In this document: positions 6,466 to 14,231 of the stretch, piece after piece | How positions within the stretch are numbered: the stretch's first letter is position 1 | How the letters are laid out: every line of letters begins with the position of its first letter | Source: Methanomethylovorans sp. | GTDB lineage: Archaea > Halobacteriota > Methanosarcinia > Methanosarcinales > Methanosarcinaceae | Length of the DNA: 16,254 nt | Reading direction: 5' to 3' | NCBI GenBank assembly: GCA_020854785.1 | Contig: JAHFZE010000060.1 | Location: 1 to 16,254, forward strand | The notes under the pieces: model-generated | What the model was told of the DNA's origin: nothing | Seen by the model: only the letters and a program-made list of their open reading frames with translations | The model's database searches: none | Program-made: the position numbers and the translations under genes

Positions 6466-7038
6466 TCAAACCTCTTCCTGAGCATTGGATTTAGCTATCC
6501 TTTCCTCTTCAAGCCACTCCAGTTTTCCCAGAGCATTCTGTCTCATAGTTAGACCTATCTTACTTTCTCTTGGCTCCCGTTCATTGATGCTGAGGGCAAC
6601 TATCCTTGTCCTCACCCTATCACCCTCACCAAGGGAACGGGTTCCGGTTTTACTCACAAGCCGACCATTCTTCCCATCATAGGACATGAAATCATCCGTG
6701 ATCTGACTTACATGTAAAAGACCGTCCATAGCACCTATACTGACAAATGCTCCGAAATCCACGGTCTCAACAACCTCTCCTTCAACTACTTCCTGTATCA
6801 TGGGTGAGAACACGATAGCTTCAAAGTCTACATCATAATAGACTGCACCATCCCCCACAAGGATATGCCCCTCACCTACTTTTTCAATATCCGTGATAGC
6901 AACGATAGCACCTATCTGCTTATCAAGCCTGCCTTCAAGCTTCTCCCTCAGTGCATTCTTAACATTGACCTGAACATCCCCACCCAAGAGATCAGGAGCT
7001 ACCCGGATGGTATCAGAAAGTTTCATTTTCTTGTACAT
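6466..7038 (-). CDS. rpoE1: RNA polymerase subunit E' (Rpb7 homologue)
   Basis: The 190-residue archaeal Rpo7/RpoE' subunit. With Rpo4 (RpoF) it forms the stalk of RNA polymerase, helping DNA melting, RNA binding and termination. The N-terminal RNP-like domain is about 1-80 (begins MYKKMKLSDTIRVAPDLLG). An S1 RNA-binding domain follows at about 82-165 (GEVVETVDFGAFVSIGAMDG, GLLHVSQITDDF) and a short acidic tail closes it. GGAG lies 8 nt before the ATG and a TATAAATA box about 40 nt before, so it has its own promoter even though the PIN gene upstream lies on the same strand only 68 nt away. Confidence 0.96.
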   Translation of the reverse strand: MYKKMKLSDTIRVAPDLLGGDVQVNVKNALREKLEGRLDKQIGAIVAITDIEKVGEGHILVGDGAVYYDVDFEAIVFSPMIQEVVEGEVVETVDFGAFVSIGAMDGLLHVSQITDDFMSYDGKNGRLVSKTGTRSLGEGDRVRTRIVALSINEREPRESKIGLTMRQNALGKLEWLEEERIAKSNAQEEV

Positions 7039-7046
7039 GCGATCAT

Positions 7047-7085
7047 CTCCAAAAGCCCAGTTATCCTGCTATAAACCTATTTATA
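7047..7085 (-). promoter_or_regulatory. Promoter and ribosome binding site of the rpoE' operon
   Basis: TATAAATA on the minus strand at 7078-7085, in ACATATAAATAGG, fits the archaeal TATA consensus closely. The expected transcription start is near 7056, giving a leader of about 18 nt that includes GGAG at 7047-7050, 8 nt before the rpoE' ATG. Confidence 0.65.
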
Positions 7086-7106
7086 TGTTATAATTTTTAC
7101 TCTTGT

Positions 7107-7475
7107 TCATGACAATAATTCCAGACGAGTCCTTTGTCTGAGAGATATTACCCTTATGCCCATCTCCAACAGCCGTTTCTTAAGCCCGATATCATTTGTC
7201 AAGACAGCAGCCCCAGTAACTTGTGCAAGGGACACGATAATATCATCTGCGTGCCCTTCTAGGGGAACAAGCTCACACCTTTGTGTCAGAGACCTACCGA
7301 CCTTTGCAGCTATCCGGTCCTGACCCCTTGCTGTCGTAACGAGCCTTTCCAGCTCATTTATCACGGCCAGTGGAACAATAAAATGATCAAAACCCAGCCT
7401 ATGCAATTCACTGAATATGTCTACATTGAATTGCACAGGTATCATAAGAGCATTCGTATCAATTATCACCTTCAA
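7107..7475 (-). CDS. PIN-domain protein (Fcf1-like)
   Basis: A 122-residue PIN-domain protein, a Mg-dependent ribonuclease fold. Expected acidic active-site residues are visible: Asp6 in KVIIDTNAL, Glu41 in VINELERL, Asp77/Asp78 in HADDIIV and Asp95 in [11 protein letters not shown]. In most euryarchaea this gene sits directly after aIF2 gamma, and related proteins are grouped with the rRNA-processing factor Fcf1; a role in rRNA or tRNA processing is therefore more likely than a VapC toxin, and no antitoxin gene is adjacent. The start is taken as the TTG at 7475 overlapping the aIF2 gamma stop, giving MKVIIDTNA; a longer frame inside aIF2 gamma has no PIN sequence, and a GTG at 7469 is possible. 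Confidence 0.85.
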   Translation of the reverse strand: MKVIIDTNALMIPVQFNVDIFSELHRLGFDHFIVPLAVINELERLVTTARGQDRIAAKVGRSLTQRCELVPLEGHADDIIVSLAQVTGAAVLTNDIGLKKRLLEMGIRVISLRQRTRLELLS

Positions 7476-8698
7476 GACCTTATGACTCCCACACCTATCA
7501 GGCGCCACCTTGAGCCTATCCTTCTGCTGATCGCTACCATTGAACCGGCACTTGCACATACCGGCCTCTTGAGCTTTACTTCGGCAATGTTCTTCCTTGC
7601 ACTGGTGACCACACCCACAGTAGTGGCTGTGCCCACATTGAGCATAAGGGGTTCACTGGTCCTGATAGAACCTATCTCTGCTTCATCGATCACGCCTACT
7701 ACCCGTTCAAGCAGGTTTAGCTCAAGGGTGAACACATCCCGAGTTGGTGGTAAAGTACCGGGTTTGCCTGCTACCTGCCCCACAAGAGAATCACTCTTAG
7801 TTATCGCAGGGTCCAGTGTGGTCCCAACAGCAAGCAGCCCCCCTGGAGTGGCTTTATCTACGGCTTCCTTACCTGCAAAGATCATTGATATCTTGGTTAT
7901 TATCGGGATCCATCTGGTAGTCCCTTCACTTTCCAGCTTATAACCTGGCCTGATCTCCAGATCTTCACCGTTGACCAGAACGCCTTCTGTAAGAGTTCCG
8001 CCAATAACACCGCCTCTTATCTTATCAATGGGAGTGCCTGGCTTGTTGATGTCAAAGGAACGGGCGATAAGCATCTGTGCCGGTCTGTCTATCTTATATT
8101 CGGGGGTTGGGATGTGCTCTTCCATTGCCTGGAGGAGAGCATCAATATTTATGTTCTGCTGAGCAGATACGGGGATGATCGGAGCGTTCTCTGCTACCGT
8201 CCCTTTTACAAAGCGCCTGATCTGTTTATAATGATCTATGACCTCGTCTTTCGATACCAGATCTATCTTGTTCTGGACAATTAAAAGATTCTTGATCCCA
8301 ATAATGTTCAAAGCCATAAGATGTTCTTTTGTTTGCGGCTGAGGACATTCCTCATTAGCAGCTATCACAAGAATGGCACCATCCATAATAGCTGCCCCAG
8401 AAAGCATTGTGGCCATCAGGGTCTCATGACCAGGAGCATCAACAAAAGAGATAGTACGTAGTTCTTCTGAAGGCTCGCCACATCCCGGACAGGTTTCCGA
8501 TACAGTATAACATTGTGGCTCAGGGCAATTCGGGCACTTTCTGATAGTGGTATCTGCATACCCTAACCTGATAGATATTCCACGCTTCATCTCTTCACTG
8601 TGCGAATCTGTCCACACACCTGAGAGTGCGCTCACTAAAGTGGTTTTTCCATGATCGACATGACCTACCATGCCAATATTAACGCAAGGTTGACTCAA
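7472..8698 (-). CDS. eif2g: Translation initiation factor 2, gamma subunit (aIF2 gamma)
   Basis: The GTPase subunit of archaeal initiation factor aIF2, which carries initiator methionyl-tRNA to the small ribosomal subunit. With the TTG at 8698 it is 408 residues, matching the usual length. G1 is GHVDHGKT (12-19), G3 DAPGH (87-91), G4 NKID (about 137-140). A zinc knuckle lies between G1 and G3 ([17 protein letters not shown]; Cys55, 58, 70, 73). Two C-terminal beta-barrel domains follow. The frame is open for 30 more codons to a TTG at 8788, but that stretch is not conserved-looking and holds a TATA box. GGAGGG at 8709-8714 supports 8698. It overlaps the PIN gene by 4 nt. Confidence 0.95.
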   Translation of the reverse strand: MSQPCVNIGMVGHVDHGKTTLVSALSGVWTDSHSEEMKRGISIRLGYADTTIRKCPNCPEPQCYTVSETCPGCGEPSEELRTISFVDAPGHETLMATMLSGAAIMDGAILVIAANEECPQPQTKEHLMALNIIGIKNLLIVQNKIDLVSKDEVIDHYKQIRRFVKGTVAENAPIIPVSAQQNINIDALLQAMEEHIPTPEYKIDRPAQMLIARSFDINKPGTPIDKIRGGVIGGTLTEGVLVNGEDLEIRPGYKLESEGTTRWIPIITKISMIFAGKEAVDKATPGGLLAVGTTLDPAITKSDSLVGQVAGKPGTLPPTRDVFTLELNLLERVVGVIDEAEIGSIRTSEPLMLNVGTATTVGVVTSARKNIAEVKLKRPVCASAGSMVAISRRIGSRWRLIGVGVIRS

Positions 8699-8708
8699 TT
8701 CCTGATTT

Positions 8709-8735
8709 CCCTCCAATGGGCAAATAATTATAAAA
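8709..8735 (-). promoter_or_regulatory. Proximal promoter and Shine-Dalgarno of aIF2 gamma
   Basis: CTTTTATAATTA on the minus strand (TATA at about 8727-8735) lies 30-37 nt before the chosen TTG. GGAGGG at 8709-8714 is 10 nt before it. If transcription starts 25 nt after the TATA box, the mRNA is nearly leaderless and omits the Shine-Dalgarno; a start a few bases earlier or at the distal promoter would include it. Confidence 0.5.
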
Positions 8736-8756
8736 GTACGTAGCAATGCTTGCAAT

Positions 8757-8770
8757 CGGTCAGATGACCG
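8757..8770. repeat. 14-bp palindrome between two possible aIF2 gamma promoters
   Basis: CGGTCA-GA-TGACCG, perfect 6-bp arms with a 2-nt centre. It lies between the proximal TATA box (about 8731) and a distal one (TTTAAATA, about 8814-8821). It may be a repressor operator or a leader hairpin; the palindrome is certain, the role inferred. Confidence 0.5.
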
Positions 8771-8949
8771 GATGATATCTTGCTCCAAACCGTTGTTATC
8801 ATTTGGTTACTGGTATTTAAATGATTTCAACGTTTTAGTAATGTCTACATGTTAAATCTACTTATTGTAGTAATACAGTTAAACTCCAAGAAATAAACAA
8901 TTGTTCCTACAAATGTATCATGTGAGTGAAAACGTATCCCATGGTCTCT

Positions 8950-8955
8950 AAAAAA
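8950..8955 (-). terminator. Possible U-tract terminator of purP
   Basis: TGTGTTTTTTAGAG on the minus strand, T6, about 70 nt after the purP stop. No stem precedes it. U-tracts alone can terminate archaeal transcription, but this one is short. Confidence 0.3.
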
Positions 8956-9024
8956 CACATTTGTTTCCGGTCATCAGGAATTCGCTCACATAGATCACTA
9001 CCATTTTTCTAAATGAACAGAAGT

Positions 9025-10182
9025 TCAGGTCACTATGCGCCCCAACTCTCCCATCTCAATAGCTCTTCTTATCTCAAAAGCTATGCGTCTTCCAGTACTC
9101 ATGTTCTTTCTCCAGATAGTGTTACCATACGGATGACCTACTGACATATGCACGTTTGTTCCACCACCGACCCTAGGTGCGACATCATAGATGTAGAAGT
9201 TAAGATCCTTATCGATGCATGTCTGGAGGCAGAACGGACCTATAATACCCGGATCATAATACTTGCTTGCCGCATCAATATATTTCTCGGCCAGTATGAA
9301 CACATCCTCCAGAAGGGATTCCCGCAATGTGGAGGAATTATGTCCGCATACAGTGTATTCAGGGGTCAGCTGGTGTTCGGCCAGAGTTATCTGCTGAGGT
9401 GCAGGCAGACGGACATGACCGTCCAGACTGGTCTCAAAGCGCCAGTCTATGCCAAGGATCTCCAGCTTGCTCATTTCTTCCTCAATAGGAGAATAGAACA
9501 TATCGAAATTGAACACCGGACCGATAATATATCTTTCGATCCTTGCATTATCCAGAGCTTCCCGTGTGATCACGCCTTGCTTGAGCAATGCTTCTGATTT
9601 CTTCAGATATTCTTCATAGGTCGCAGCCGTGAAGAAACCTCTCTCAAGCTTCTTGACAGCATGCGGAAGTTTCACTATTGAGAGCTCCTCGATGTCCCGG
9701 GGATCATTGATCCTTTCCGGATAAGGAAGACCCGCCTTCTCCAACAGCCAATAGTAATCACGATCTATACCTCTTTCTTCACTTCTGAGCATATTCCTGC
9801 TGCCTACGATGGGTACAGCAAAGTCATTCTCTACCTCATCTATCCCACAGTATGAAGTAAATGACCTGTTAGGAATGAAAAGAACGTTCTGATCACGCAG
9901 CATCTGCTGCTTTTCAGGAAGCAGTACCTCATTGAACTTCTTCAGCATCATTGACTCGTCCACAATGCCACGCTTTATCTTCCCGTATGCATCCCTTTGG
10001 GCTTTAAAATAATGAGAATAGGTTCTCTCCCTTCCCTGCTGGCATATGGCAAAGGTGCGGAAATCTTCTTCCACAGCACCATCAAATACATCTAATGCGG
10101 AGTGAGAAGCAACTGCTCCGATCTTGATCTTTTCGGGATCATAATCTTGAACTATACCTATGATCTCTTTTCTGTCTATCAT
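9025..10182 (-). CDS. purP: 5-formaminoimidazole-4-carboxamide ribonucleotide synthetase (PurP)
   Basis: Archaeal ATP-grasp enzyme that converts AICAR plus formate and ATP to FAICAR, the penultimate step of IMP synthesis, replacing the folate-dependent PurH transformylase. 385 residues. Recognisable parts are KIGAVASHSALDVFDGA (about 21-37) near the N-terminus, the QQ-type GRERTYSHYFKAQRD stretch, IPNRSF-TSYCG, VPIVGSRNMLRSEER and the C-terminal ATP/Mg-binding APRVGGGTNVHM (about 335-346). The ATG at 10182 is chosen because GAGGG precedes it and the TATA box at 10220-10225 predicts a transcript starting near 10197; an in-frame ATG at 10209 would lie upstream of that. It is followed by an intergenic gap and appears to be a single-gene transcript. 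Confidence 0.95.
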   Translation of the reverse strand: MIDRKEIIGIVQDYDPEKIKIGAVASHSALDVFDGAVEEDFRTFAICQQGRERTYSHYFKAQRDAYGKIKRGIVDESMMLKKFNEVLLPEKQQMLRDQNVLFIPNRSFTSYCGIDEVENDFAVPIVGSRNMLRSEERGIDRDYYWLLEKAGLPYPERINDPRDIEELSIVKLPHAVKKLERGFFTAATYEEYLKKSEALLKQGVITREALDNARIERYIIGPVFNFDMFYSPIEEEMSKLEILGIDWRFETSLDGHVRLPAPQQITLAEHQLTPEYTVCGHNSSTLRESLLEDVFILAEKYIDAASKYYDPGIIGPFCLQTCIDKDLNFYIYDVAPRVGGGTNVHMSVGHPYGNTIWRKNMSTGRRIAFEIRRAIEMGELGRIVT

Positions 10183-10188
10183 CTTATA

Positions 10189-10227
10189 CCCTCTCTTGTC
10201 TTCACACATATCAATGAACTATATAGG
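10189..10227 (-). promoter_or_regulatory. Promoter and ribosome binding site of purP
   Basis: CCTATATAG on the minus strand (10219-10227) is a clear TATA box. The expected start near 10197 gives a leader of about 15 nt containing GAGGG (10189-10193), 6 nt before the ATG at 10182. Confidence 0.6.
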
Positions 10228-10255
10228 TTTTGTGTCACTCTCTTTCAATCGTTCC

Positions 10256-10861
10256 TCATGACTGGCTCAACAGGCCGATAATAACTGAAGTAATAAAAGT
10301 TTCCACTGCAGCTGCTATGAAAAGCAATGGCATGATCCAGAAGAAAAAGAACTTGATACCTGTGATCATTTCTTCCTTTAAATTGACCGATTCTCCCCTA
10401 AGAGAAGCGAGTCCTTTTAATCCCAACCTCAAACCTATGCCTGCAGAGACCACTACCATAGGTATCTCAATGATACCATGAGGCAAAAGACCAGCCACTA
10501 AATAAAGAGGGCCTTGTTCCATCAGGATCTTGTGGCTGAAAATACCCAGAAAATATCCATTGTAAGCAATGAAAAAAAATGGCACTATACCAAGCCCGAG
10601 TCCTAATACCAATATTAGCAGGCTCTTAAGGGCATTGTTAAGGAAGATCAGTAACATTATTTGGAGCAAGGACAGGTTTTTTAATAGGTCCACCAGTCCT
10701 TCAAGCTCCTCCAAAGATCTTACAACCCTGTCAGGGTACATAATGGCAGTTATATATCCTATAACTGCCGATATTACGAACAATAGGAACATGAATGCCG
10801 TCTCTCTGCGAATGCTCCTTATGTATTGCAGTGCTTCTTCTTTGTTTCTGACATTATTCAT
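10256..10861 (-). CDS. SpoIIM-family membrane protein
   Basis: A 201-residue multi-pass protein of the stage II sporulation protein M (SpoIIM, DUF95) family, common in archaea that do not sporulate; its function there is unknown. Membrane segments are at about 21-41, 64-77, 80-107, 117-145 and 168-198. The family signature LLPHGIIEIP is at 125-134. Its 5' end overlaps or abuts the DUF63 gene: an ATG at 10870 shares ATGA with the DUF63 stop, and an ATG at 10861 has the CGGGGT Shine-Dalgarno at a better distance of about 9 nt, so the latter is used. The tight coupling suggests the two membrane proteins act together. Confidence 0.85.
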   Translation of the reverse strand: MNNVRNKEEALQYIRSIRRETAFMFLLFVISAVIGYITAIMYPDRVVRSLEELEGLVDLLKNLSLLQIMLLIFLNNALKSLLILVLGLGLGIVPFFFIAYNGYFLGIFSHKILMEQGPLYLVAGLLPHGIIEIPMVVVSAGIGLRLGLKGLASLRGESVNLKEEMITGIKFFFFWIMPLLFIAAAVETFITSVIIGLLSQS

Positions 10862-10866
10862 TTTGA

Positions 10867-11718
10867 TCATACCCCGAAGAACATACGTATAGTATTCCTG
10901 CATGCAGGAGAGAGACCGAGTACAAGGATAACCATTTTTACAAAGGTCCGAAGATTGCGGGACTCCTCGCCTTCATTAAAGTTAGTATCTATTATGTACA
11001 AGACAGGGATAAATATAGCCAGCTTCAAAGGATACATCACAAATGCTGTTCCCGTAAGATCAATGAGATAGGAAGGCAGTACGTGCTTTTCATAGTATCC
11101 CAGCATATCCACTCCTATGAAAGTGGAGGAAGCATCAAGCATATGGGCCCCAAGTATGGATATGTTCAATCGGTCCGCAAGTATATCAAAACCTGTCTTT
11201 TTTGCTGTAATATAGACAATGGCTGTGATCAACGTTCCTAATCCGAGGATATAGAGTATTACCATAGGAAGAGCTATTTTTTGGATGCTAAGGAGCAAAA
11301 ATATGTTGAACACGAACCAGAGAGTGCCCATGGAAGCGAAGATGGTTTCCATGCTGTTCCCGTTCCATTTTTTGCTGAGCATTTTAGCTGTTAAAAGACA
11401 AACAAGTGTAATAAAGAATACAACAAAATATATGATAGGGGTTATCAGGAGCAAGCTGAAAGGTTGTTGTATGGCACCTGCATCTTCAAGTACCCGCATG
11501 GAAGACCCGGCAAGCACAAAAGGAACTATTGCAGCTATGAACCTGTTATCTACCTGTATGTCCAGTTTTTTAAGTAGTTTCACAACTGCAAATATACATA
11601 GTCCAAGTATGATGGCCCATGTAAGGGTGTTAATTATATTGTAACCTTCATCTTGCAGAATAGGGTCTATATAATATGTGTTTATAAATCCTGAAACCTT
11701 ATCTATATACGAAGTCAT
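10867..11718 (-). CDS. DUF63 polytopic membrane protein
   Basis: A 283-residue membrane protein of the archaeal DUF63 family with about eight hydrophobic segments; function unknown. Three conserved-looking polar patches are GSSMRVLEDAG (71-81), GAHMLDASSTFIGVD (190-204) followed by YEKH (209-212), and GLSPACRNTIR (268-278). Charged residues inside membrane helices (Asp195, Asp204, His192, Glu79) suggest an active site or a transport path rather than a structural role; this is inference. GAGGT lies 3 nt before the ATG. It is cotranscribed with the SpoIIM gene and divergent from egsA, 152 bases away. Confidence 0.85.
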   Translation of the reverse strand: MTSYIDKVSGFINTYYIDPILQDEGYNIINTLTWAIILGLCIFAVVKLLKKLDIQVDNRFIAAIVPFVLAGSSMRVLEDAGAIQQPFSLLLITPIIYFVVFFITLVCLLTAKMLSKKWNGNSMETIFASMGTLWFVFNIFLLLSIQKIALPMVILYILGLGTLITAIVYITAKKTGFDILADRLNISILGAHMLDASSTFIGVDMLGYYEKHVLPSYLIDLTGTAFVMYPLKLAIFIPVLYIIDTNFNEGEESRNLRTFVKMVILVLGLSPACRNTIRMFFGV

Positions 11719-11870
11719 TGAACCTCAAATGTTTATGCGAACCTACAGGAATATCCTTAATAGAATTAATGTTTAATAACTTCTATCATTAGGAAATCCT
11801 AACTACATTCAGTATATAATTCAATAATTCAATTAAATAACTACCTTACAAAATTATTGCAGGTATTCAA
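11719..11870. promoter_or_regulatory. Divergent promoter region, DUF63 and egsA
   Basis: For egsA, AATTAAATAA at 11831-11840 is a TATA-like box about 30 nt before the GTG start, with AGGT at 11861-11864 as Shine-Dalgarno. For DUF63, GAGGT precedes the ATG on the minus strand; its TATA box is unclear, with TTATTAAAC around 11773-11781 as a weak candidate. Confidence 0.45.
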
Positions 11871-12938
11871 GTGATCCCACCCAGAGAAGAGAATTCCAAA
11901 TGGATGCAATTACCCAGAGATATAGTAATAGGACACGGAGTCATCAGAGAGGTAAAAAGTGTCTGTGGTGACCTTAAGCTGGGCAACAATCCCCTGATAG
12001 TAACAGGAAAGCATACCCAGAATATAGCCGGAAATATCGTATATGATATCCTTGCAGACGCAGCTCTCGATCCAAGCGTGATAACTGTTAAATCAGCTAC
12101 AACAGAGGAAGTTGAACGAGTTAAAGAAGTTGCCCTTTATAATAATTCCAATTACCTGTTGGGCGTTGGCAGCGGTAAGTCCATAGACGTGGCTAAACTG
12201 GCAGCTACAGAACTTGATCTATCGTTCATCAGTGTCCCGACAGCAGCTTCACATGACGGTATTGTTTCTTCGAGGGCTTCCATACATGATGGAAAAAGGG
12301 CCACTTCCGTAGAAGCAAATGCTCCTATGGCAGTCATTGCAGATACGGAGATCATAGCAAATGCCCCCTACAGGCTTCTGGCAGCCGGCTGCGCAGACAT
12401 CATCTCAAATTACACTGCGGTGAGCGACTGGGAGCTGGCTTACAGACTGAGGAACGAGCCATTCAGCGAATATGCTGCCGCCCTATCCCGGATGACCGCA
12501 AAAATAGTGCTTGATTCCGTAGATTCCATAAAACCGGAGCTTGAGAGTTCAGTGAGGATAGTGGTAAAGGCACTGGTTTCAAGTGGCGTTGCCATGAGCA
12601 TTGCGGGTTCTTCACGCCCTGCATCAGGGTCTGAGCACATGTTCAGCCATGCTCTTGATATGGTGGCCCCAAAACCTGCGCTGCATGGTGAACAATGTGG
12701 TGTGGGAACTATCATGATGATGTACCTGCACGGAGGCGACTGGGAACGCATCAGGAACGGATTGAAAAAACTGCATGCTCCCACTACTGCTGCAGAGCTG
12801 GGCATTGAAGATAGATATATATTGGAGGCTCTGCTTCTAGCACATACAATCCGTCCGGAAAGATATACGATACTCGGTTCAGGCCTTACCCCTGAAGCTG
12901 CCGAGAGAGTGGCAAAGATTACTAAAGTAATAGAATGA
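11871..12938 (+). CDS. egsA: sn-glycerol-1-phosphate dehydrogenase
   Basis: Makes sn-glycerol-1-phosphate from dihydroxyacetone phosphate with NAD(P)H, setting the archaeal stereochemistry of membrane ether lipids. 355 residues, related to glycerol and 3-dehydroquinate dehydrogenases. The nucleotide loop is [16 protein letters not shown] (97-112), with Ser101 where GGG is common. Then come [18 protein letters not shown] (120-137), [14 protein letters not shown] (171-184), [18 protein letters not shown] (246-263) and LHGEQCG (271-277). Likely metal ligands are Asp176, His256 and His272. The GTG at 11871 is used because the upstream AGGT fits and the N-terminal stretch ending KWMQLPRD resembles Methanosarcina homologues; an ATG at 11904 is the alternative. 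It overlaps the UPF0179 gene by ATGA. Confidence 0.96.
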   Translation: MIPPREENSKWMQLPRDIVIGHGVIREVKSVCGDLKLGNNPLIVTGKHTQNIAGNIVYDILADAALDPSVITVKSATTEEVERVKEVALYNNSNYLLGVGSGKSIDVAKLAATELDLSFISVPTAASHDGIVSSRASIHDGKRATSVEANAPMAVIADTEIIANAPYRLLAAGCADIISNYTAVSDWELAYRLRNEPFSEYAAALSRMTAKIVLDSVDSIKPELESSVRIVVKALVSSGVAMSIAGSSRPASGSEHMFSHALDMVAPKPALHGEQCGVGTIMMMYLHGGDWERIRNGLKKLHAPTTAAELGIEDRYILEALLLAHTIRPERYTILGSGLTPEAAERVAKITKVIE

Positions 12939-13411
12939 TTCAGATCCAGGTGTGTGATGATATGGTCGAGGTAGATACTACAATAACCCTTATTGGATCC
13001 CGTCTTGCTAAAGAAGGCATGGAGTTCATATTCGAAGGGGAGTCTAACGAGTGTAATAGATGTAAGCTCAAGAACACATGCTTAAACCTTGAAAAGGGGC
13101 GCCGGTATAGAGTTGTCGGAATAAAAACCCCTTCTGTACATGAATGTTTCCTTCACGATGGGGGAGTTATTGCAGTGGAGGTAGTGAAATCTCCGGTTGT
13201 GGCGATTTTGGATTCTAGGAAAGCCATCAAAGGAGCAAAGATCAGCTATGAGCCTCCAAAATGCAGAGATGTTCCAGATGATATGTACGACCTGTTCTTC
13301 CCGGAAGGACTGCGCATCGGAGACAAGTGTACTATAACTGATATTCTGGATAATATTGAAGATGTAGAGATATGTGCTTCTCCCCTGAAGAAGGTAGAAT
13401 TACAGTTGTGA
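12935..13411 (+). CDS. UPF0179 family protein
   Basis: A 158-residue archaeal protein of the UPF0179 family, function unknown. A cysteine group, Cys40-x2-Cys43-x5-Cys49 ([11 protein letters not shown]) with Cys71 (HECFLHDG), looks like a zinc or iron-sulfur site; Cys110 (PPKCRD) could add a ligand. The N-terminal half is beta-rich ([19 protein letters not shown]). Its ATG overlaps the egsA stop (ATGA), so the two are translationally coupled. A hairpin terminator follows. A link to lipid synthesis is suggested only by position. Confidence 0.85.
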   Translation: MIQIQVCDDMVEVDTTITLIGSRLAKEGMEFIFEGESNECNRCKLKNTCLNLEKGRRYRVVGIKTPSVHECFLHDGGVIAVEVVKSPVVAILDSRKAIKGAKISYEPPKCRDVPDDMYDLFFPEGLRIGDKCTITDILDNIEDVEICASPLKKVELQL

Positions 13412-13421
13412 GAATTAGACT

Positions 13422-13446
13422 GACATTATGCGAATGTCTTTTATAC
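13422..13446 (+). terminator. Hairpin terminator of egsA-UPF0179, fused to the next promoter
   Basis: GACATT-ATGCG-AATGTC (13422-13438) is a perfect 6-bp stem with 5-nt loop, followed by CTTTTATAC. It starts 11 nt after the UPF0179 stop. The TTTTATAC at the end also matches a TATA box, placed correctly for a start near 13468 and the DUF2150 ATG at 13494. Confidence 0.6.
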
Positions 13447-13493
13447 TACTAACAGAATGCTAAGAACATAGCGTAACCTAAAAGAGGTGTTTG

Positions 13494-14117
13494 ATGTCTG
13501 ATACGGAAACAGAGATCCTTTCCCATGATTTTTATACCATTGAACGGTGGAACAACTGGATAAACCAGGTCAAAGAAAGCGGTTTTGAGTTCAAGGAATC
13601 GGATGAACCGCAGGAAAAGGACAGTGCAGTTTTCATAAACATGGAAGATGACATCATCCTTGCATGCCTGAAAGTGGTAGCCAAGTTCGATAAGAACCTC
13701 ATCTCCGCGGAATCTGCGTTCCATTTCATCTCTCAGATAAAGGATATCGCTCTTGCAGAAATTGAACATATATCCGATGACATTGACATGATGATATCTT
13801 CAATGCAGACCTCACTTATCGGAACCTTTGCTGCCTTTGAATGCTACATCGGACAGGACTATAACAAGAAAGCAAGAATACCTACTCTGCTGAAACAGGC
13901 ATTGGAAGCAGAGGCATCAGACAGTATAGAGATATCACTGGACAAGGTGGCACAGATAGGTGCATTGATCATTAACGGTCGTAAGTTACCGGATGATATA
14001 ATTGAAGACATCCCATACGGATTAGTAGCGGAGTGGATGGACGGCATCGATTCCATTGCTGCTGCAATGATGGGAAGTGACAGTTACAAGAATGATGAAG
14101 CTGACGATGAAAGTTAA
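13494..14117 (+). CDS. DUF2150 family protein
   Basis: A 207-residue soluble, acidic, mostly helical protein of the DUF2150 family, found mainly in methanogens of this group; function unknown. Visible features are WNNWINQVKESGFEFKES near the N-terminus, a central helical part (about 50-115), a TFAAFECYIG stretch and an acidic tail ending DDES. No membrane segments, metal motifs or nucleotide loops are apparent. GAGGTG lies 4 nt before the ATG at 13494; a TTG just upstream would disrupt that spacing. It has a terminator before and after it, so it is probably transcribed alone. Confidence 0.82.
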   Translation: MSDTETEILSHDFYTIERWNNWINQVKESGFEFKESDEPQEKDSAVFINMEDDIILACLKVVAKFDKNLISAESAFHFISQIKDIALAEIEHISDDIDMMISSMQTSLIGTFAAFECYIGQDYNKKARIPTLLKQALEAEASDSIEISLDKVAQIGALIINGRKLPDDIIEDIPYGLVAEWMDGIDSIAAAMMGSDSYKNDEADDES

Positions 14118-14148
14118 CAACTTACATACACATTTTTAATTTGTACCT

Positions 14149-14182
14149 GGCTGGTAATGACCAGCCTACCTTTTCTTTCCGT
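14149..14182 (+). terminator. Hairpin with U-rich tail between DUF2150 and cfbE
   Basis: GGCTGG-TAATGA-CCAGCC (14149-14166) is a perfect 6-bp GC-rich stem with 6-nt loop, extendable by GTA/TAC with a bulge. It is followed by TACCTTTTCTTTCCGTTTTC. An earlier T5 run lies at 14133-14137. It probably ends the DUF2150 transcript, though a role in the cfbE leader is possible because the cfbE ATG is only 65 nt away. Confidence 0.5.
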
Positions 14183-14231
14183 TTTCTAAGGCATCGTTGC
14201 ACTTATCTATGGTTAAGTTCTTTTTCCGGTT

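Larger units (their letters stand above)
8699..9024. other. Intergenic region between purP and aIF2 gamma
   Basis: 326 bases with no gene on either strand that I can support. It contains the aIF2 gamma proximal promoter, the 14-bp palindrome, and a distal TTTAAATAC box at about 8813-8821 on the minus strand. On the purP side are a small hairpin at the stop codon (TGAAC-TTCT-GTTCA, 9014-9027) and a T6 run at 8950-8955. The remainder is unremarkable AT-rich sequence. Confidence 0.6.

Noticed and set aside
7107..7475. VapC-type toxin
   Set aside because: PIN fold fits, but there is no antitoxin neighbour and the position after aIF2 gamma is conserved in euryarchaea as a housekeeping gene.
7475..7559. 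N-terminal extension of the PIN protein by 28 residues
   Set aside because: The extension lies entirely within the aIF2 gamma gene, is not PIN-like, and the domain begins at the stop codon of aIF2 gamma.
8701..8788. A longer aIF2 gamma beginning at the TTG at 8788
   Set aside because: It would include a TATA box and a Shine-Dalgarno as coding sequence and exceed the usual family length.
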